From assembly GCA_035294305.1 (NCBI GenBank), contig DATGLD010000049.1, forward strand, positions 124,001-188,000: a DNA stretch of 64,000 bases. Direction: 5' to 3'. A model generated the notes under the pieces. That model ran no database searches, was not told where the DNA came from, and saw only the letters and a list, made by a program, of their open reading frames with translations. This document shows positions 59,963 through 64,000 of this stretch, one piece after another (the stretch's first letter is position 1; every line of letters starts with the position of its first letter). A program made the position numbers and the translations under genes. This DNA comes from DASRBN01 sp035294305. GTDB lineage: Bacteria > Chloroflexota > Ktedonobacteria > Ktedonobacterales > Ktedonobacteraceae.

Positions 59963-60886
59963 ATGAACTGTCCTCGATGCAGCGCGGAATTGCCTGACTC
60001 ATCTCTATCCTGTCCCGGGTGTGGCTACCAGGTTCGCCCGGTCTCATTCTCATACTTACCGGCTGGGTCCCCTCCCTGGCCGTCAACTGTGCCACAGAAT
60101 TTTTCCTCCTCAACTGGAATCGGCACACAGACCATCCAGGTGGCCAGGCCCGCGCAACAATCATCTAGCATTCCGGTCACCAGGAGTAAAAGCGCATCCA
60201 AAAAATCAACGCTCAGCATTCCGGTCGCACTGGGGCTTTTTTTTCTCAGTATCCTTATCGGTGGCGGAGCGACACTCGGTATTTTGTATGCCAATGGGCG
60301 GTTTTCCCCCACCAATAACGCACCAAGCTCGAGTAATATAGTGCTGCCGGCGCCAGATTCCACGCCTGTGCCGTCGCCGACAACCGGGACGCAGTTACCT
60401 CCGCCCGCCTCATTTAAAACACTGAATAGCTCTGATGTGGGCGTTTCTTTGAAATATCCATCCGATTGGGCGGTGGAACCGGTGCAGAAATCTAGCGATA
60501 GTTCATACTTTACCATTGCGCCGCAGCAAAACAATGGCCTGTTTATTACCATCGAGCGATTCACCGCTACCGGCTCGGCAAAAATTTCAGGCACGAACGA
60601 CGTTAATTCGGGTAATCTGGCGGGAATCCAGGGTACTCAGGGGATAACTAATTTCCAGGTTATCCAGCCAACAATGGCACAGCGTACCGTTGGAGGAGTT
60701 CCATGGGATGAGGTAGATGCTACCTTCGCCAATGCGAATGGCGTAACTTTCCATATGACAAGCATTGCCGTGCTGCGCAATCACCTGTACTACGACATTT
60801 CCTTTTTTGCCCCCATAGAAATTTATGATCAGGCCGTCCAGGAATACTACCTGCCCATGCTCAATTCATTCAAATTCCTGTCATAA
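59963..60886 (+). CDS. Zinc-ribbon membrane protein with PsbP-like C-terminal domain
   Basis: A 307-residue protein. An N-terminal zinc ribbon has C3, C6 (CPRCSAEL) and a second pair in CPGCGYQ. A Pro/Ser linker of about 60 residues leads to one membrane helix at about 85-112 (IPVALGLFFLSILIGGGATLGILY). The extracytoplasmic remainder, from about 150 on, resembles PsbP-like lipocalin-type domains: VSLKYPSDWAVEPV, FTIAPQQNNGLFITIERF, PWDEVDATFANANGV. This layout is common in Ktedonobacteria-type genomes and has no known role. The ATG at 59963 follows GGGAG; the longer frame from 59921 overlaps the preceding gene. It is convergent with groEL. Confidence 0.8.
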   Translation: MNCPRCSAELPDSSLSCPGCGYQVRPVSFSYLPAGSPPWPSTVPQNFSSSTGIGTQTIQVARPAQQSSSIPVTRSKSASKKSTLSIPVALGLFFLSILIGGGATLGILYANGRFSPTNNAPSSSNIVLPAPDSTPVPSPTTGTQLPPPASFKTLNSSDVGVSLKYPSDWAVEPVQKSSDSSYFTIAPQQNNGLFITIERFTATGSAKISGTNDVNSGNLAGIQGTQGITNFQVIQPTMAQRTVGGVPWDEVDATFANANGVTFHMTSIAVLRNHLYYDISFFAPIEIYDQAVQEYYLPMLNSFKFLS

Positions 60887-60922
60887 GGACAAGTGCCGCG
60901 ATCAGTAAGACAAAATAAGATC

Positions 60923-60972
60923 AACCTGGAAGAAATGGCCCTCACAACCGTGAGGGCCATTTCTTCCAGGTT
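60923..60972. terminator. Bidirectional hairpin terminator, groEL / zinc-ribbon gene
   Basis: A 23-bp perfect stem (60923-60945 with 60950-60972) with loop AACC. It lies 16 bp from the groEL stop and 36 bp from the zinc-ribbon stop, both reading toward it. T-rich flanks occur on both sides (TTATTTTG on the minus side). Confidence 0.85.
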
Positions 60973-60988
60973 CGTGTTCTTTATTACC

Positions 60989-62614
60989 CTAGTACTCTGG
61001 CATTGCCGGAGCAGCAGGCTTCTCTTTCTCAGGCAGATCGGTAATCAGGGCCTCGGTGGTCAGGATCATGGCCGCGATGCTGGTAGCATTCTGCAGCGCG
61101 GAGCGAGTCACCTTGGCAGGATCGGTGATACCGGCCTGGAACATATCCTCGTACTGGTCGGTGAGGACGTTGTAGCCATAGTTCTTATTGTTATGCTCTT
61201 TCTGAGCGCGGCGCACGCCTTCGACGATGACCGAGCCATCTTTACCGCCGTTGATGGCGAGCTGGCGCAGCGGCTCTTCAAGGGCGCGACGCAGGATGTT
61301 AACACCGGTCGCGGCATCGCCTTCAAGATGCAGTTTGTCCAGGGCCTCGATAGCGTTCAACAGCGCTACGCCGCCGCCGGGAACCATGCCCTCTTCCACG
61401 CCTGCGCGGGCAGCGGAGAGCGCGTCCTCAACGCGGGTCTTGCGATACTTCAACTCGACCTCGGAGCCGGCGCCAACCTTGATCAGGGCAACGCCACCGG
61501 AGAGCTTCGCCAGGCGCTCCTGCAGCTTCTCGCGATCATAATCGCTGGTAGTCTCGTCGATCTGGGCTTTGATCTGGCGGATGCGGGCCTGGATGTCAGC
61601 GGCCTCGCCATGGCCCTCGACAATGGTGGTATCATCCTTGGTAGCAACGACGGTGCGAGCGCTGCCGAGATCGGCCAGGGTTGTGTTGTCGAGACGGCGC
61701 CCCATCTCCTCGCTGATGACCTGCCCGCCGGTCAGTACGGCGATGTCGCGCAGCATCTCTTTGCGCCGGTCACCAAAACCAGGAGCCTTGACTGCCAGCA
61801 CGTTCAGAATACCACGCAGCTTGTTGACAACCAGGGTGGCCAGGGCCTCGCCATCGACATCCTCAGCAATAATCACGATATCGCGGCGACCCTGCTGGGT
61901 CATCTTCTCCAGAATGGGCAGGATATCCTGTACGGCGCTGATCTTCCTATCGGTAATCAGGATATAAGGGTTCTCGAGCGAGGCTTCCATCTTCTCGGTA
62001 TTGGTGACAAAGTAAGCGGAGATGTAGCCCTTGTCGATCTGCATGCCTTCGACATACTCGGTCTCGAAGTTGGTGCCGCGCGATTCCTCAACGGTGATGA
62101 CGCCATCTTTACCGACCTTGTCCATGACTTCCGCGATCAGGTTGCCAATCGTTTCATCGGCGGCGGAGTTCGTAGCAATCTGCGCGATATCTTTCTTGCT
62201 ATCAACCGGCACTGCTACGGAGCGGATATAGTCCACGACCGCCTCGGTGCCCTTGTCGATACCATATTTGAGCTGCATGGGATTGGCACCGGCGGCCAGG
62301 TTCTTCAGGCCTTCAGTGACAACGGCCTGGGCCAGTACGGTAGCGGTAGTGGTGCCATCACCAGCTACATCGTTCGTCTTGGTAGCCGCTTCTTTGAGCA
62401 ACTGCGCGCCCATATTCTCAAAAGGATTCTCGAGCGAGATCTCTTTGGCAACGGTCACACCATCATGGGTAACACTGGGTGCGCCAAACTTTTTATCCAG
62501 CGCGACATTGCGGCCCTTGGGGCCAAGAGTTGTTTTGACCGCCCCGGCCAAAATATCGATACCTTTTTTTAACGACCGACGAGCTTCCTCGTCGAAGACA
62601 AGCTGTTTGGCCAT
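60989..62614 (-). CDS. groEL: Chaperonin GroEL (60 kDa)
   Basis: A 541-residue chaperonin subunit. Family blocks are AKQLVFDEEARRSLKKG at the start, KTTLGPKGRNVALDK, the ATP site DGTTTATVLAQA, TVEESRGTNFETEYVEGM, KAPGFGDRRKEMLRDIAVLTGG and GVEEGMVPGGGVALL. The C-terminus is short and Pro-rich (EKEKPAAPAMPEY) with no GGM repeat. It folds newly made proteins in the cytosol with GroES, which lies 32 bp upstream, so they form one operon. No CIRCE element (TTAGCACTC-N9-GAGTGCTAA) is seen upstream. Confidence 0.98.
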   Translation of the reverse strand: MAKQLVFDEEARRSLKKGIDILAGAVKTTLGPKGRNVALDKKFGAPSVTHDGVTVAKEISLENPFENMGAQLLKEAATKTNDVAGDGTTTATVLAQAVVTEGLKNLAAGANPMQLKYGIDKGTEAVVDYIRSVAVPVDSKKDIAQIATNSAADETIGNLIAEVMDKVGKDGVITVEESRGTNFETEYVEGMQIDKGYISAYFVTNTEKMEASLENPYILITDRKISAVQDILPILEKMTQQGRRDIVIIAEDVDGEALATLVVNKLRGILNVLAVKAPGFGDRRKEMLRDIAVLTGGQVISEEMGRRLDNTTLADLGSARTVVATKDDTTIVEGHGEAADIQARIRQIKAQIDETTSDYDREKLQERLAKLSGGVALIKVGAGSEVELKYRKTRVEDALSAARAGVEEGMVPGGGVALLNAIEALDKLHLEGDAATGVNILRRALEEPLRQLAINGGKDGSVIVEGVRRAQKEHNNKNYGYNVLTDQYEDMFQAGITDPAKVTRSALQNATSIAAMILTTEALITDLPEKEKPAAPAMPEY

Positions 62615-62646
62615 AGCTATTCTTTCCTCCTAACAAACAAGCACAT

Positions 62647-62937
62647 TTAGCCGATTACGGCCAGAATGTCATTTTCTTTCAGCACAAGATATTCTTCACC
62701 GTCCAGCTTGAACTCGGTGCCGCCATATTTGGCGAACAGGACGCGATCGCCCTCGCGCACATCCAGAGCTGCGCGATCACCATTGTCCAACAATCGGCCA
62801 CTACCAACGGCGATGACGATGCCCTCCTGGGGCTTCTCTTTGGCGGTGTCAGGAATAACGATGCCGCTTTTGGTCACTTCTTCTTTAGCGGCGGGCTTTA
62901 CGACCACGCGGTCGCCAATTGGATGAATCTTTGCCAC
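62647..62937 (-). CDS. groES: Co-chaperonin GroES
   Basis: A 96-residue GroES. It begins AKIHPIGDRVVVKPAAKEEV, followed by the mobile loop TKSGIVIPDTAKEKPQEG and the roof region, and ends GEEYLVLKENDILAVIG. The start is the GTG at 62937: AAGGAG ends 8 bases before it, while the earlier in-frame GTG at 62946 overlaps that ribosome site. It caps the GroEL ring. The two genes are 32 bp apart. Confidence 0.97.
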   Translation of the reverse strand: MAKIHPIGDRVVVKPAAKEEVTKSGIVIPDTAKEKPQEGIVIAVGSGRLLDNGDRAALDVREGDRVLFAKYGGTEFKLDGEEYLVLKENDILAVIG

Positions 62938-63033
62938 GACTAACACTCCTTTTCAAAAAAATTTGGGGTTAACGGGTATGTGTAGTGTTCAGCCTCTACG
63001 CGGGAAACAGGCCACCCGCGCCCATTCCCTATG

Positions 63034-63270
63034 CTATTCTGAGGGCGGGCCATAGTGGATAACACCCGCAATGTTGACCGAACGATACTGCGAATAATCA
63101 CAGTTGCAGGGACCACCTGCCGCACATCCGGTGCAGCAGTAGGTCTTCCCATGCACTACTGTTGGCGGCCAGAGGATTTCGATGTCACAGTTCGCGCAAT
63201 GCGGCGTTTGCTGCGCATACCGCATACTCATACCATTATGGTGTTGTAGGGAAGTGCTCTCTGTGTCCAT
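63034..63270 (-). CDS. Small Cys-rich (metallothionein-like) protein
   Basis: A 78-residue protein with eight Cys: HCANCDIEIL, then YCCTGCAAGGPCNCDYSQY. The spacing C-x2-C and the CC-x2-C, C-x-C cluster suggest a zinc-binding ribbon or metallothionein-like fold. It resembles small zinc-binding proteins common in this type of bacterium, without known function. The start may be 63270 or a later ATG (63231 or 63225). It is upstream of groES on the same strand; a shared transcript is possible, 97 bp gap. Confidence 0.7.
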   Translation of the reverse strand: MDTESTSLQHHNGMSMRYAQQTPHCANCDIEILWPPTVVHGKTYCCTGCAAGGPCNCDYSQYRSVNIAGVIHYGPPSE

Positions 63271-63490
63271 GTCCTCAAACCTGCAAGTCGTTCTGAATGT
63301 TGCCCGTTCAACTTCTGCCTACAGTATTGCATAACGTGTGTTAGAACCGCATAGGAGAAATGTTAGAGATGTATTAGAATTTTGGCATAGTGGCGGCTTG
63401 TAAGCGCCCTAGAACCTCTTGCCATAGCAAGAGGATGATATAATAGCTGTTATAGGGGTAGACCAAGCGCTGGGGTAGAGGGCAATCATA

Positions 63491-63677
63491 GGTGAAAATG
63501 GGAGGGCGACCACCAGGGTATGCCCTTACAAGGAATTACATTGACGCTTACAACACGCACTACAAGGTGAAAATGGGAGGGCGACCGCCAGGGTATGCCC
63601 TTACAACGACGACGAGATAGTTTCAGCCGAGGTGGAACGTCATCATAGTAAGGGCGTACCCTGGCGGTCGCCTTTCC
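63491..63677. repeat. Cluster of three family A repeats
   Basis: A 41-bp direct repeat (63491-63531 and 63566-63606) with one mismatch (CACCAG against CGCCAG) contains family A in plus orientation. A third copy lies in minus orientation at 63643-63677. The open frame on the minus strand through here (63486-63698) is made only of repeats and is not taken as a gene. The rest of 63271-63737 is AT-rich with a TATAAT at 63439-63444, perhaps part of the promoter of the next gene. Confidence 0.85.
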
Positions 63678-63737
63678 ACCATCGTATCTGGTGGGCAACC
63701 ATCGTCCCCATCTTCATATGTCAAGAGGGAAAAGCAT

Positions 63738-64000
63738 ATGGCATATATTTCTACTGTCAATAACCAGTCGCATACTATTGATACCGGCGAAAACAGTGAT
63801 CAACGCGTTATTACCATTGATGGTACGACGCTGAGTATCGATTGGCGCCACATTGCCCCCCTGGCAGCTGATGCGAAGGGACAGATAGGCACAGGCGGGC
63901 GCTATAGCCTGCTCATCGGGGGCAAATCGTACGAAGTCTTCGCTCGCCGCATTGCTACGCCCAGCGAGAAAGATGGGTTCACCTACGAAGTTCAGGTTGC
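63738..64000 (+). CDS. Biotin carboxyl carrier-like protein, N-terminal part (cut by window edge)
   Basis: An open frame starting MAYISTVNNQSHTIDTGEN, preceded by AAGAGGGA at the right distance, and running off the window after 87 residues. The part TIDGTTLSIDWRHIAPLAAD, then RYSLLIGGKSYEVFARR resembles the N-terminal domain found before the biotinyl domain in acyl-CoA carboxylase carrier proteins of Chloroflexota-type bacteria. The lysine that carries biotin (MKM) would lie beyond the edge, so the call rests on similarity of this first domain. The biotin carboxylase tail at 3-458 belongs to another locus, about 63 kb away, if the sequence is contiguous. Confidence 0.6.
   Translation, partial: MAYISTVNNQSHTIDTGENSDQRVITIDGTTLSIDWRHIAPLAADAKGQIGTGGRYSLLIGGKSYEVFARRIATPSEKDGFTYEVQV

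Noticed and set aside
62938..63000. CIRCE operator
   Set aside because: GTTAAC and TAACACTCC resemble part of it but no inverted partner is present.
63486..63698. 70-residue minus-strand frame with KGIPWWSPSHFHL twice
   Set aside because: It is composed entirely of family A repeat translations.

Overview
This 64 kb window looks like chromosome from a Gram-positive-type, GC-rich, soil-living Chloroflexota bacterium, most likely class Ktedonobacteria. That is an inference from the mix of genes: one-component LuxR regulators with AAA domains, an S53 (kumamolisin-type) secreted protease, zinc-ribbon membrane proteins, an ECF sigma factor with a DUF5667-like partner, CHAT and subtilase proteins, and many short palindromic repeats. 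No rRNA or tRNA gene was seen. Both ends cut acetyl/propionyl-CoA carboxylase subunits: the biotin carboxylase tail at 3-458 and the start of a biotin carrier-like protein at 63738.

Layout. 1-7556: housekeeping genes (signal peptidase lepB, a truncated histidine phosphatase, a PHP phosphoesterase, RNase Y, a Nudix protein, a PRC-barrel protein, thiolase and enoyl-CoA hydratase). 7637-13656: a GT-C-like membrane protein, the convergent trehalose pair otsB/otsA, and rph. 13987-22062: an unknown membrane protein, enolase, a secreted S53 protease, CvpA and HflX. 22146-30535: a minus-strand glycan cluster with a YdjC-type deacetylase, two paralogous glycosyltransferases, an unusual glycoside hydrolase-GT2 fusion, an ABC exporter and a polysaccharide deacetylase. 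30890-34517: ECF sigma factor, membrane anti-sigma-like protein with a Gly/Asn-rich tail, and a degenerate kinase. 34563-40038: copper amine oxidase with two APC permeases, plausibly an amine uptake and oxidation unit. 40395-46749: soluble GAF chemoreceptor, YeaQ-type membrane protein, LysM-SLT muramidase, thioredoxin-like YyaL and a universal stress protein.

47259-54631 is the most interesting stretch: a sigma-like protein, a soluble double zinc-finger protein, a TPR-CHAT protease with an intact His/Cys dyad, and a subtilase without a signal peptide, all on the plus strand. I read this as a candidate intracellular proteolytic signalling or defence cassette. Downstream are a four-helix membrane protein, a giant LuxR/AAA regulator, a secreted protein, zinc-ribbon and small proteins, and groES-groEL.

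The window is littered with repeats. Family A (GGGCGACC..GGGTACGCCCTTACTATGA), family B (GTAGGGACAGG..CCTGTCCCTAC) and family C (GTAGGGGCCGAT..ATCGG) sit mostly at gene 3' ends. Four times they supply the stop codon itself, and twice they are read through in frame inside the CHAT gene. Two solitary 36/37-bp CRISPR-repeat-like elements lie 40 kb apart, one directly after the CHAT gene; there is no array and no cas gene in the window.
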